DNA of 64,000 nucleotides from Cladorrhinum sp. PSN259. Taxonomy: Eukaryota > Ascomycota > Sordariomycetes > Sordariales > Podosporaceae. The position numbers were made by a program, and so were the translations under genes. How positions within the stretch are numbered: the stretch's first letter is position 1; the number at the start of each line of letters is the position of its first letter. Positions 22,857 to 33,888 of this stretch are shown here, piece by piece. The stretch lies in contig MU867060.1 in the NCBI GenBank assembly GCA_033725935.1, forward strand, positions 1,020,922-1,084,921, given 5' to 3'. The notes below the pieces were generated by a model that did no database searches, was not told the DNA's origin, and saw nothing but the letters and a program-made list of their open reading frames with translations.

Positions 22857-23420
22857 TGTAGCCTAGATATGGGAATGCGATCTCGCTCTTGCTGGAGGTG
22901 ATTTATTGCAAACCTGAATGAGACTGGGCATTTAGGTGCATGGACCAAACTACAACTCAATTGCACATGGTTGAAAGTGGTTGTTTGGAAAGTGCAATTC
23001 CCAGGTTCCTTGTTGTTGCACGGCCGTAGCAACCCCAACGGCGAGGCAGACAAGGCGCCCCAAAAGCTGAAGCTGCAGGGGTCTTTCAGCTTAATCTCAA
23101 GGGTCCCGACAGCATGGGATGGATTTTGGGGAACGAGCAACTGCGGGGAAATAACGCTAAACTCCAACCCCTCAATGTACTCCGTACCTGATCTCTTATA
23201 TCACTTAGTCTAGATGGCTCCGTAATTACGCCAATTCAAGAATATGAAAACCACGGGTGTGTATATTGCTTTTCATTATGTAACCTAAACATTGTATGTC
23301 GTGCGCATCCCATACTCGGGCCGTGTTTGTCCATGACACAATCAAATCCTACAGTATTTCCCCAAGAATATAACCAAGAAAACGCCCCGGAATGCATACA
23401 TTTCGTCTTCCGAGATCAAC
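22857..23420. other. RAD17 promoter / 3' region of AflY-like gene
   Basis: 564 bp between two minus-strand genes. It must carry the RAD17 upstream region at its left part and the terminator region of the AflY-like gene at its right. No gene or clear motif was recognised. Confidence 0.5.
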
Positions 23421-24764
23421 TCAAGACCACCCAGCAAAATCATCGGCAAACCTCACCGCAGCTGCCAGATACCTCTCATGAACATCCCCCCAAGTCTTGG
23501 ACATCTCCTGCATAGATCGAATAGCTACACTCATGTTAGCAACGTTCCCTGTTTTCCTGCTCATCAGACAATTGGACTCACCTTTTACATAATGAGCATC
23601 CGTATTCCATGGTCCAGTTAACGCCTTTTGCTCAACATACTTCCACCCCTTACCCTTCAAGTCCCCGCCAACAAAATCGGGATCAATCTTTGGCCGGAGC
23701 ACAGCAACGTACACCGCCAACGTCAACAGCCACCACTGCCTGACCAGCGGGACATGATATTTGGGAGGTAGGAAGGGGAAGAGTATCCTGGCGGCATGGC
23801 TGGTCGTCAAGACATGGCACAAAAAGAAATTGTAGGCATGGGTTCCGGGCGCAACCGTTGCAACCAGCAAGGCAACAGCAGCCTCCTGAGATTCTTGGAA
23901 CTGCTTGACTGGATCTGAACAAATCTCCCAAGCGTTCCAGTACTCGAGGATGAGGGACTCATGGTTCTCGAAAAGAGGGTCGATGTTTTGGAAGCCAGGA
24001 GATTTGAATAACTTGTCAAATCTAGAGTCCGACGCAAGCTTGTTGAGGAGCTCTGTGGGTGAAGTAGACGAGAAGGGCGCTTTTTGGGTGTACCCGGAGT
24101 CGTCCGAGTATTTGTGTAAAAAGCTGTACTGGCTGGCTGCGAGGCCAAGTGCTTCGATGGCCATCTCACGGCTGTCGAACTCGTAGGCGTAGCCTAGTTG
24201 GATGAGAGGGTGGCCCACTGATCAAGGAGTTAGTGAGGTGTGGGTGCATGACGATACAAGAAAGGGGGTAAACATACAACCACCGATGAGACAGTTGATG
24301 AGTGGCTCGTCACCCTGAAACATGTACTCTTCAACCACCCCCCTCCACTTGTATGAATGCTTCATAGCCAAGGCATCCTCGAAGAAATCTACAAATGCTC
24401 GCTGATATCTCTTGTCTCCCAGAAAATCGCGCCAGTCCTCCTCGAGAACCTCCGAGGGTGAGTCTTTCCAGGGCTCAAGCTGCTTGGACTCTTCATCGTA
24501 GATGTGATACAACTGTTTTGAATCGGCGCCCAGAACGTATGCTGAGCAGAGGATATGGGACATGTGGTTGTCGAATTGAAGATTGTGGTAGATAATAGAA
24601 TGGTTGATATGGTTGGCCTTCAAGAGGTGCTTGAGGGTGCGTGGTCTTTTCTCAGGGTCGGCCTCAACACTGTGTACCTCCACCGACGGCAGGTCAATTG
24701 ACCTGACGGGCTCCTTTGAAAGGAGTCGGCCAACAATTGGTACATATGAAAGAATTGATGCCAT
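23421..24764 (-). CDS. Questin oxidase-like protein (AflY/GedK family, DUF4243)
   Basis: Three exons: 24764-24278, 24217-23582 and 23524-23421. Introns are 60 bp (GTATGT...CAG) and 57 bp (GTGAGT...TAG). The product is 408 aa. The second intron is in frame, so an unspliced reading also stays open, but removing it gives the continuous HYVKAIRSM expected for the family. Family members include AflY of aflatoxin synthesis and questin oxidases that open anthraquinone rings in a Baeyer-Villiger-like step; many others are orphans. Recognisable blocks are NHINHSIIYHN, HILCSAYVLGA, DWRDFLGDKRY, a GGLGHPLIQLGYAYE block made by the first splice, and a C-terminal YLAAAVRFADDFAGW. No polyketide synthase lies nearby, so a role in secondary metabolism is not shown. 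Its closest neighbour is a PLP enzyme 222 bp upstream on the same strand. Confidence 0.88.
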
Positions 24765-24986
24765 TTTTTTCCCAGTATTTTGTTTGCCTCAACTTATTAA
24801 TGAGCGGATGAAGATTTGTATTCTGTTCAAGTACCTGACGAAACAACCACCTGACATGAACTCTCACAGCTCCCATTTGTTGGGGAGCTGCTACAAGAAA
24901 TGGAGTGATGTCACGGACCTATCAGCTTGCTTAATCAGCAGTTCCGGCATTCGCTTCCCCGGCCCTGCCAAGCCAACTACATCGAC

Positions 24987-26279
24987 TCAGTCAACTTGCC
25001 GGCCCCTCGCAAGTACCTTTTCAAACACCTCAACCAACCCATCAACCTCCTCTAAAGTATTGTAATGCACCAAACTAACCCTCACGACTCCATCTATCCT
25101 ATTCAGACCCAGTCTCTCACCGACCAGCCGGACTGAGTAGAAGTTACCCCATCTAAACCCGAGCTTCCCACCAGTCTCAGTTTCAACAGCCTCGACAAAC
25201 TCCTTTGACCCCCATCCCTTGATTGTAAAACTAACAGTCGGCACCCGCAACTTGGTATCCGTGCTCCTTTCCCCCCAAACAGTAATTCCTTCTCTCCCAT
25301 TCAACCGACCCAACAACCTAGCCTGCAACTCACCCTCATGCGCCTCGATCCCTTCCCACTTACGTGCCAAATAACTCGTAACACTCTCAATCCCAGCAAC
25401 GAGCTCATAGCTTGACCCTGCCAAAGCCAACTTTTCCTCTAGAGAGGAGGAACCATTAAAATAATGTCCCAGTGACTCGAGCTTGGACAAAGCGAGCGGG
25501 CTCGCGTACAGCATCGAGATGTGGGGCCCATAGACTTTGTACCATGAGAACGAATAAAAGTCTACTCCTAGGTCTTTGACATCAATAGGGCGGTGAGGAG
25601 CGTAAGCTACGCCATCTACTGCCAGGAGGATATTAGAATTGAATGAATGGATGGCGGAGGAGATGGCCTTGATGTCGTGGATTGTGCCCAAGATGTTGCT
25701 GGCGTGGGTGCAGGCTACCATGCGAGTCTTTTGGGACAGGAGTTGAGAGAGGTCCGAGGCTAAAAGTTTGGGGTTTTCAGGGGAAAGGGGCGCAGAAGTG
25801 TTTGGGTGCCACCATTTGAGGACCAAGTTTGAACGGGCGGCGAGAGCGACCCAGGGTGCAATGTTGGCTTCATGGTCTACGGCTGAGATGACGATCTCGT
25901 CGCCTGACTGGAAGCTGCTGAGTGCATAAGAGACATTGCGGAATAGCTGAGTTGTTGAAGAGCCGAGGACGACTTCGTCAGGTGAGGCGTTGATGTACTT
26001 TGCTGCTGCTTCGTAGCCCTCGTCGTAAATGGTTGTGGATTTCTTGCCCGTGTTGTAGCTGGCTCCCAGCTGGACGTTGGTGTTCAAGAGGTAATCCCGG
26101 ATCCTGGGAGGAGTGTTAGACAGGCCATGGTTTCGTGTAAACGAATATCAAGGAGATGATTACTTTTCAGCAACGATTCCTAGAGTTTGACTGCCTCCTG
26201 CGTTGTCAAGGTATATTTGCTCCCCCTTCAATGCGGGGAAGCTTCCCCTCACTGTAGTAAGATCCAAGCTGGAGGTCAT
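24987..26279 (-). CDS. Class V PLP-dependent aminotransferase, cysteine-desulfurase-like (VC1184-type)
   Basis: Two exons, 26279-26164 and 26103-24987, with a 60-bp intron (GTAATC...CAG). The product is 410 aa. Exon 1 supplies the family start (RGSFPALKGEQIYLDNAGGSQ). PLP-site landmarks are H116, D202 in AVDGVAYAPH and the Schiff-base lysine K228 in SFSWYKVYGPH. The pattern YKxxGPH and the closing VRVSLVHYNT match the cysteine-desulfurase-like VC1184 subgroup (known to me as TIGR01976). Where SufS/NifS enzymes carry a catalytic Cys loop, this protein has RWGNFYS (about 356-362), so sulfur-transfer activity is doubtful. Substrate unknown. It is transcribed in the same direction as the AflY-like gene and divergently from OFD1. 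Confidence 0.87.
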
Positions 26280-27180
26280 CTTGATGATGTCGAGGTAGTA
26301 CAAAGCACAGAGTGAGAGTCAGGGGTAACTCAGCACACTTTGCATCTAGATTTTAAAGACAAAGAGAAAGAGGGGAAACCCATCACGACGAGCCTCGGTT
26401 TCTCTAGAGCGGATGGTCTGGCCAGCAACATAATGCAACCGTTCACCGGCACGATGAGGTGTGGATATTACCAAAGGCTGCTCCATTGGTGAACCGTCAT
26501 ATGGGTGTGGATCAGCACCCAAGGCATGACCGATAAGGTCAACTTATCACTTGAGCTTGAGATCGCGGACCTTCCTGTCCTTTGTCCCAGAGCCGTCATT
26601 AAGGCCCCTGCATATCAGCCCTGATAACAAGGCTCGCGGTCCTGAAATAGGAGACGCAAATAGCATCACGGCCATCTGCCTACAAAGAGGAAACCGGCGC
26701 CTGCTTGCCGTCTGCAAACCTCGTTGGCTTCTTGATAGAGCCAGTTGTGTCAGAATCCACGAAACAGGCGCTGAGGCTTAACAACTGCAGCGCAACAGCT
26801 GCAACCATCGATGCTCTGAAGCTCTGAAATGGCCCAACCGAACCGCTGCAAATGTTAGCAGGAAGCGCCGTGACCAAGGGAAGGGGGGCATATGGCATAA
26901 TCATTATACAGAAAGCGCTTCGGGCGTCATGCAGGAATTGACTTTGGTGGATGGGAAGGTGGTCGCCATGGTCAGCCGATTGACGGCGGGGTTACCAGGG
27001 GAGGCCCATGCTTGTCGTGCGATCTGTGGTGGGGCATAAAAAATGCAAGACCCACCCATCTTCTCATGGGTATTTTATCTTTTGATATCGACCCATCTCC
27101 AAAACCACTTTTCTCTAGTTGCATTGTACGCCCTCAACCTCCTTGTATTCTGTGCAAACAAACCCAATTGAAACTTGAAG
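26280..27180. other. Bidirectional promoter region
   Basis: 901 bp between the divergent PLP-enzyme (-) and OFD1 (+) genes. No coding sequence was recognised. AT-rich blocks occur near 27035-27090, just upstream of the OFD1 start. Confidence 0.5.
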
Positions 27181-29243
27181 ATGAAGAGAAAGGCAGCTGC
27201 GCCCGCTGACGGCAAGAAGCCAATCAAGAAGCGCTCCAAAAACAGTAATTCATCTCCAACATTCTCGATGCGCCAGCTCCAAAATGTTGACCCACCATAG
27301 CTCTCAGTGCCGACGAAGCCAAAACCCGTTTCCGCAAGGGACTGTTCGACAAGCAAGTCCTCGACAAGTACACGTCCGAATACGCATCTTCTACGCCATA
27401 CAAGCACAGTGTCATCACGGGTCTGGTGGACGACACCCTCTTGCGCAAGGTTCGTGAGGAGATCAAGGACAACGTCCACTTCACCCCCAAGGAGACCGAC
27501 ATCTACAAGATCCACCAGAGTGGTGACCTTGCAAACCTTGACGGTCTCGACGACAAAGCTCTCGCCAAGTTTCCTTCCCTTCTCGCCCTTCGCGACGCCA
27601 TCTACTCGCAAACGTTCCGCGATTATGTTTCACACATTACCAACTGCGGTCCCTTGAGCGGGCGCAAGACCGACATGGCCATCAACGTCTATACCCCAGG
27701 TTGTTTCCTTCTGTGCCACGACGACGTCATCGGATCACGCAAAGTCAGCTACATTCTGTACCTCACTGACCCCGATACCCCGTGGCAGCCGGAATGGGGT
27801 GGTGCCCTTCGACTGTTCCCAGTTGTCGACCGCGAGGGCAAGGACGGGGAGATCGCAAAGACTCCCTTGCCAGACGTCGTCAAGGTCATTCCGCCAGCCT
27901 GGAACCAGCTTTCATTCTTTGCCGTCCAACCGGGCGAATCCTTCCATGATGTTGAGGAGGTGTACCATGCCTCTTCTAAGAAGGAGCTTGAGAAGAATGG
28001 CGGGCGCATCCGTATGGCCATCAGCGGATGGTTCCACATTCCCCAGATCGGCGAGGATGGTTATGTTAAGGGAGCTGAGGAAAAGGCTGCTCAAAAGAGT
28101 GGCCTGATGCAGCTACAGGGCAACCCTGACCAACATGACCGGCCACGAGCCAACCCTATCCCGGCTAAAAAAGAGAAGACCGACGAGGATGGCGAGGATG
28201 CCCCTCTGGACGCATCCGATCTCGACTTCTTACTCAAGTACATCGCTCCGACGTACCTAACCCCCGACACACTGGACCGCGTCGCCGATCACTTTGAGGA
28301 GGAGTTCAGCATTACCCTACCAGACATTCTTCACCCAAAGTTTGCTGAAAAGCTCCGCAAGTATGTGGAAGCCGAGGAGGCCAAATTACTCCCAGAGGAT
28401 AGCGTTGAGATTGAGAAGGGAGCATGGAAGGTTGCTCGCCCACCCCACAAGCACCGTTATCTTTACCTTCAGCCTGGCCAGTCCAAAACCGAAGCTTCCC
28501 CATTGAAGGAGCTGCTTGAGGTTCTCCTTCCATCCAGACAATTTCGTTTGTGGTTGCAAATGGCAACTCGCTCCGTTGTCGAGAGCCACGACCTGCTTGC
28601 ACGACGATTCCGCCGTGGCTTGGACTATACACTGGCTACTGGATATGAAGGCAAGCCAAGGCTCGAGGTCAACATTGGTCTCACACCTACCGATGGCTGG
28701 GGTGACATCCGGGACGAAGATGAGGACGAGGAAGAAGAGGAAGAGCCAGAACCTGAAGAGCCCAAGAGAAAGAAGCGCAAGACGGATGCAGCCAACGGCA
28801 AGGCTAAGGACAAGGGCAAGGCGAACGGTACTGACGAGAAGAGCAAGGGCAAGAAGAAGGCTATTGACAAGGACGTCGAGCCCGAGGAAGAAAAGGAGGT
28901 TGGCGGCCATGAAGTCTACATGGCCGGTGATGATGACAGCAACGAGGACGCTGCGATTTACAAGACCAGCGAGGACGATGACAACATTCTCTTCTTCCAG
29001 GCGGCAGCATGGAACAAGATGTCAATTGTACTGCGCGACAGCGGCACGCTCCGCTTTGTCAAGTATGTGAGCAAAAGCGCCAAGGGCGATAGATGGGATG
29101 TCAGCGCCATGTTTGATATCGAAGAACAAGATGAGGCTCCTGAGGAGGATGGTGGTGAAGGGTCAGGCGCGGGGGTATTAGACGATTCTGAGGAGGAAGA
29201 GTTCAAGGGCTTTTCTCCCAGCGAGGACAGTGATTCGGACTGA
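27181..29243 (+). CDS. ofd1: Prolyl 3,4-dihydroxylase Ofd1/Tpa1
   Basis: Two exons, 27181-27244 and 27301-29243, with a 56-bp intron (GTAATT...TAG). The product is 668 aa. Ofd1/Tpa1 enzymes use Fe(II), O2 and 2-oxoglutarate to hydroxylate a proline of ribosomal protein uS12 (Rps23); in S. pombe Ofd1 also controls Sre1 turnover in response to oxygen. Seen here: a basic N-terminus (KRKAAAP...KKPIKKRSKN), probably nuclear; an N-terminal double-stranded beta-helix with H161-D-D163, distal H237 in SFHDVEEV and R259 in RMAISGW; and a second, non-catalytic beta-helix domain to the C-terminus. The second domain is interrupted by an acidic run then a Lys-rich run (about 493-555). The protein ends in an acidic tail. 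Confidence 0.94.
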
Positions 29244-30600
29244 AGCTGGTGGACTTTGAACAATACGAGGCCAGGCGCTTCGATTGTATTGGAAATATGT
29301 TGATGACCGTAACGCTGGCCAGCCTTGGGCCAAATAAATCTGAGCTGACTATTTTGAGCATGTCATTTCTTAGCAAGACACAGTTGCTCAATCTGGATTC
29401 CACTGTACGTGTAATTGAGGATTTAACCGGCAGTCTTGGTTTGGCTTACCCGAATTCCTGATGCAACAGATCTGCGTCACGCCACAGATCTCTCGATATT
29501 GCATGGAGTCAGCCCAGGCACGGTTACACGATGATCACTGTTTCGTCAAACAGGAACTCTTCTATCAGTGTGGCAGGTACAAGACCTCATTGATCAATTC
29601 GGCTTCACACCAGACTGAGGATCAAGGTGGCGAATAAATCTGGAAAAGGTCCCACGGCCCTGATCTGTCGTTGCAACCCAATCAGGAATCGGGGAACAGC
29701 TGGTTTGTCTTATCACCACCAACATGGACACTGCCTCATGCAGCGTGGGAGCATGCAGAGGCAGAACATGCATTCTCTAGGAAAGGAGAACGGCCAGAAA
29801 CCGGGGGTTCCTTTCTTGCGACCGATCTCCAAGCGCCAAAAAAGTGCTTCTAAATTGCTTCTATGGAAGAAGCACGGACGTCATGTTCGTCGCTTTCCCT
29901 GGCAACTCCATGTGTGTGGAGGCAGCATGGGCGGTGATGAGGCTAGAGAATGTAGCATATGTGAAGATCCTTGGCCCCGAGGTCCGGGCTTCCGGGCACC
30001 TCCCTGCTCCATAGTTTTCCCTTAGTGCTCGGCAAGACGGCATGGCGAGTATGCGCCGAGATGTGAGGGGTCGGCTGAGCACCGCCTGGCAACGCAATAA
30101 AAATCAAGGCAGAGCAAGGCATCATGGAAAGGAAGAGAGTTTCTTGGGGTGCAGCTTGGGATTTTTGGTGCCACCTTCCAGCTCGGGAGAGATGGTGTGA
30201 GAGGGGGGAAGAAGGTTGTGTGTGGGCGCCACGGCGCTGACAAGTAACGGAATACAGAATCGGGCCAGACCGTCGGGGACTGAATTGGATCCTGGCCGTG
30301 TGATCTTCTGATGTTAGCCACCACAATTCCTGTCTCCATTTTCTGTACCTTTTTATGCAAAGCACTGCTTCTTGTAACAAACGGTCTTGTTGGGGTGACC
30401 CGCTGTGGAAGTCTTTAGTCTGTTCCTGCGCGCATCTCCGCTTTCTAGACTTAAGCGGCGGTATCCCGGCATTTGGGTTGACCGATATTCTTGTCTCCTT
30501 TTTTTTTCCCCTACGAAACAAGAATTAATATTTATTTCCCCCCTTCTTTGCTTCATAAATCATATACTCATAAGCTGAGTCGGTCTTGGTCATCACCATC
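29244..30600. other. Intergenic region; no gene recognised
   Basis: 1,357 bp between two plus-strand genes, containing the OFD1 3' UTR and the promoter of the next gene. A T-rich block at about 30500-30540 precedes the ATG at 30601. Open frames here are short and lack domains. Confidence 0.5.
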
Positions 30601-31834
30601 ATGCCTATTATTCGCAACCCTTTTGCACGTCGCCCGGGCGCTGTTGCTCAGGCGCAGGATGACAATACCGCTGGAGCCAGGCCGGGTTCAGTTCACAGTC
30701 GCGAGGAAGAAGCCGGCGCGCATCCTGGATTTGAAAAGGTGGACACTGTTGGGTCCAAGGCTTCGTCTGCTTGGAGTATTCGCAGCGGCAGCAGGAAGAG
30801 CCAGGACACGGGGGAGTACAAGATGAGTGGTACGGAATCCCGTTCGATAATGGCCCTCTCACTCTCACCCCTGAGTTGAGAGTGTTTGCCCCGCGAAGCA
30901 GGGGTACCACAACCATAAGATTGAATACTGACATTTTTGGGCGTGTTGTAAAGTTGTCAACGACAGCGGAATATATTTACCAGTATGAAAAACACAATTA
31001 TCATTTACAACTGTCTTCAGTTTTATAAAACGGACTCCTAACAAAAAGCCCCCTTGTCAGCCATCACCAATCGAGAAGCAAGCAATCTGGCCGCGACGAT
31101 ACCTCTCACGCAACTCGGACAGAAGCGAGAAGAAGAGCAGCATCGCTTCGGGGGAGATTGACGCTTTCCCCATTTCAAGAGAATCGTTTGATTCTTATAG
31201 ACGGTCATTTGTAAATTCTTTCTTCTCTCTCTCTCTTAACTTCTTTTTTTCTTCAAACTAACAGAGTACAAACCCAAAAAAGGACATATCAGCCAAACGC
31301 CCTGTAATCGTAACTTCGGATACTTGCCACACCACCCGACAATCACTCGATTCATCCCGATTTTTTGCGGCGGCTTCGTCAAAGAGAGAACATCATCAGT
31401 ACACGCCACGATTCTCTAGAGCAGGGAAACCCGCGCCGGCGCCGCTTCTTCCCGAAGACACCACCACCACAACCGAAGAGTCTTCTTCAGCTCAGACTTA
31501 TTTTGAAGATGTGGGCTTGAATGATGAGGAGAATAATCATTCGGCAGCAGCACCGGCACCAGTTCAGAAGAAGAAGACTGGTGGAGGCTTCTTTTCTAGA
31601 TTAAGTGGACAACAACACCATAATGAGGTAGAGACTATGGAGAAATCAGGATCAGGGGATGGTGGGTCTTCTTGGGGGTTTGGTATGGTGGTGGGCAGGA
31701 AGCAGCACCAGCATCAACAACAGCAGCAGCAACAGGCCCAGATTCAAGAGTTAGGCGTGATTACTAGGCCAATGACGAGCGAGGGTGGGGGGCACGGCGG
31801 GGGGATTATGAGGGGTGTTGAGGTTGAGGCCTAA
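30601..31834 (+). CDS. Conserved fungal protein of unknown function, disordered, four exons with a micro-exon
   Basis: Four exons: 30601-30829, 30954-30982 (only 29 bp), 31061-31210 and 31265-31834. Introns are 124, 78 and 54 bp. The product is 325 aa. The splice chain is supported because all phases agree and it yields a coherent sequence running EYKM-SVVNDSGIYLP-PSPIEKQAIWPRRYLSR, then ESFDSYRRSF. From memory, similar blocks occur in proteins of other Sordariomycetes; I know no function for them. Start: MPIIRNPFARRPG. The last exon is Ser/Gly/Gln-rich with a QQQQQQ tract and FFSRLSG. Serine-rich blocks around the conserved motifs may be phosphorylated (inference). It converges with the Cys/Met-metabolism gene. 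Confidence 0.82.
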
Positions 31835-32610
31835 ATCTGGGAAAAGGGAGTCGAGAAGGGAAGCGGAAGGGAGGATTAATAATAATCATACAGTGAGAAC
31901 ACGACAACGCTCGCTTTGTATAACGAGGACGAAGAAGCAGTGTTGGGTGTTTGGGAAGAAGAAGAAGTCTTGGTTTTTTTTTTTTTTTTTTTGGCTGGAA
32001 GCAAAATATGCGATTTTATACAAAAGGTATACAATACGTATATATTCGAGCGTAAAAGCAACATTAATGATAAGTAATGAGGTATTAATGAAATAGAATT
32101 TTTTTATTGGGTATACAAAAAAGAATTTAGAAAAAACTAGTTGTTGTATCTGGTTTTCCCCTCGAGGCGTAATTAATGGTAATGCACTGTCACTCGTCGA
32201 CAAACCGTTACAAAAAAAGGGGGAAAACAGAGGGCTTACTTTGGTATTGGTTATGTTTAAATAACTGGTTCTAAAGATATACCTTATGATCTGGTGCTTT
32301 GTTTCATTCTCTCATATTTACCAATTGCAGAAAAAGGAAAATGCCCAAGGCCTATCTATGATCGAAAGACAAGGTTTGCCCTGAAATACTGAACATGGAT
32401 CATGCACATGTACGATCAAACAGACACGGAGGAGAGAGGCAAGGCAGGTTGTTTTTGGTTCATCTAATATTGCTTCAAATTGGCGATCAATAAATAAAGA
32501 TTTGATTCTATCAAAATATAAACCAGTACCAAAGTAACCCATCTATTCAAAATTCGCTTGCTAGCCATGTATCTTGTATTCCTTTCCAAAAATAAAAGAT
32601 AAAAAACTAC
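31835..32610. other. Convergent 3' intergenic region
   Basis: AT-rich sequence with a T-run at 31974-31992 and several A/T-rich blocks, consistent with the two facing 3' UTRs. No gene was recognised. Confidence 0.5.
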
Positions 32611-33888
32611 CTAGTTACCCAGCTCCTCCTTAACCTTCTCCAACCCTTGCAGCAAATCATCCCTGAGATCCTCCCAGCCCTCAACACCAATGCTCACCCG
32701 CAGCAACCTCCTGTCGACCTTGGGATCAGTCATGGCCCTCCACTCAATCAAGCTCTCAACCCCTCCCAAGCTCGTAGCGTGATGGAACAAGTGCAGCTTG
32801 CTAGGAAGCCGCCTGGCGTGCTCCTCCGACTTCAACCAAAGCGAAAAGACCGGCCCGTACCCGTTAGGCATCTGCTTCCTCAGCCAGGAACCCTCCTCCT
32901 TGGCCTCGGGCTGCTGCGAGGCGTGCTGAACTTTAAAGACCACGTCAGCCGACAGGGTCCCGCTCTTCTCCTTCTCGGCAGCAAAGAAATCCACAAGGCT
33001 CTGAGTCGTCTCGCTCTGCCTCTTCACTCTAAGCTCAAGAGTCCGCAGCGACCGAACGCCCAGCCACCCTTCCAAGCTGCCCATCACCCCGCCGAGGTGA
33101 AGCCTCTCCTCCCTCAGCCCGTGAACCCATCCTCCGCTCCTCCCGTCACCCGCCCTGTCCGGGCGAACGGCCAGCACGCCAGACAACATGTCGCTGTGCC
33201 CGCCAAAGTACTTGGTCGCGCTGTGCATGACGATATCAGTGCCGTACTGGAACGGATCCATAAGCGGGGGAGGCGCAAAAGTAGCATCGACAGTAAGGTA
33301 GCAGCCCAGCTCGTCAGCCTTCCTGCGGTAGTAAGCCAGATCCCTCGCCTCGCCCGTGGGATTAAGCGGAGTCTCGACGTGGATGACATCGCCGGGCTGC
33401 AGCTTGGCCAGGTCGGCCTCGTCCTCGAGCTCGAGCTGCTCGAGCCCGTTGAGCTTGTTCATGATCTTGAGGATCCCGTGGCAGCCGTGGTAGCCGCCGC
33501 CGATGGCGACGCGCTTGGGGTTGAGAAAGACAATCATGGCGTGGAAGGCGGCCAGGCCGGAGGCGTAGGAAAGGCAGGGCGCGCCGATGATGGAGGTGAG
33601 GATGGCCTCGAATCTGGTGCTGTTGGGCGCGCTGTCTCTCGAGTAGACGTGAGAGTCGTAGGGAGCGTTCGGGTTGATGTTCTCCCAGGCGACCAGCTTG
33701 TCCGGGTCGTCAGAGTAGCGGAAGGTGGTGGAGACGTGCATGGGGGGCGCGACGGCCTGGTGGTTGTTGATGTAGTCATCTGCGTGGACGGAACGGGAGG
33801 CGAGGGAGAGTTCCTTGCTGAAGGCGGCGGCGAGCTTGTTCGGCCCGTCGAGGACGACGTCTACTTTCTTGTTATTGTCCGAGGCCAT
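32611..33888 (-). CDS. Cys/Met-metabolism PLP-dependent enzyme (cystathionine gamma-synthase/lyase-like)
   Basis: Single exon, 425 aa, a usual length for the family. It has the fold-type I transsulfuration layout: VSTTFRYSD near 52-60, VYSRDSAPN (81-89, replacing the more common YSRTGNPT), a cofactor-stacking segment SYASGLAAFHA, D201 in VDATF binding the pyridine nitrogen, and the Schiff-base K226 in HSATKYFGGHSD. These enzymes make or break C-S bonds of cystathionine, methionine or cysteine. The sequence does not settle whether this one is a synthase, beta-lyase or gamma-lyase; overall it recalls the poorly characterised yeast YHR112C-type group. Likely cytosolic, with no targeting signal seen. 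Confidence 0.88.
   Translation of the reverse strand: MASDNNKKVDVVLDGPNKLAAAFSKELSLASRSVHADDYINNHQAVAPPMHVSTTFRYSDDPDKLVAWENINPNAPYDSHVYSRDSAPNSTRFEAILTSIIGAPCLSYASGLAAFHAMIVFLNPKRVAIGGGYHGCHGILKIMNKLNGLEQLELEDEADLAKLQPGDVIHVETPLNPTGEARDLAYYRRKADELGCYLTVDATFAPPPLMDPFQYGTDIVMHSATKYFGGHSDMLSGVLAVRPDRAGDGRSGGWVHGLREERLHLGGVMGSLEGWLGVRSLRTLELRVKRQSETTQSLVDFFAAEKEKSGTLSADVVFKVQHASQQPEAKEEGSWLRKQMPNGYGPVFSLWLKSEEHARRLPSKLHLFHHATSLGGVESLIEWRAMTDPKVDRRLLRVSIGVEGWEDLRDDLLQGLEKVKEELGN

Noticed and set aside
23421..26279. Secondary-metabolite gene cluster
   Set aside because: The AflY-like gene suggests one, but no polyketide synthase, NRPS, P450, transporter or cluster regulator is adjacent.
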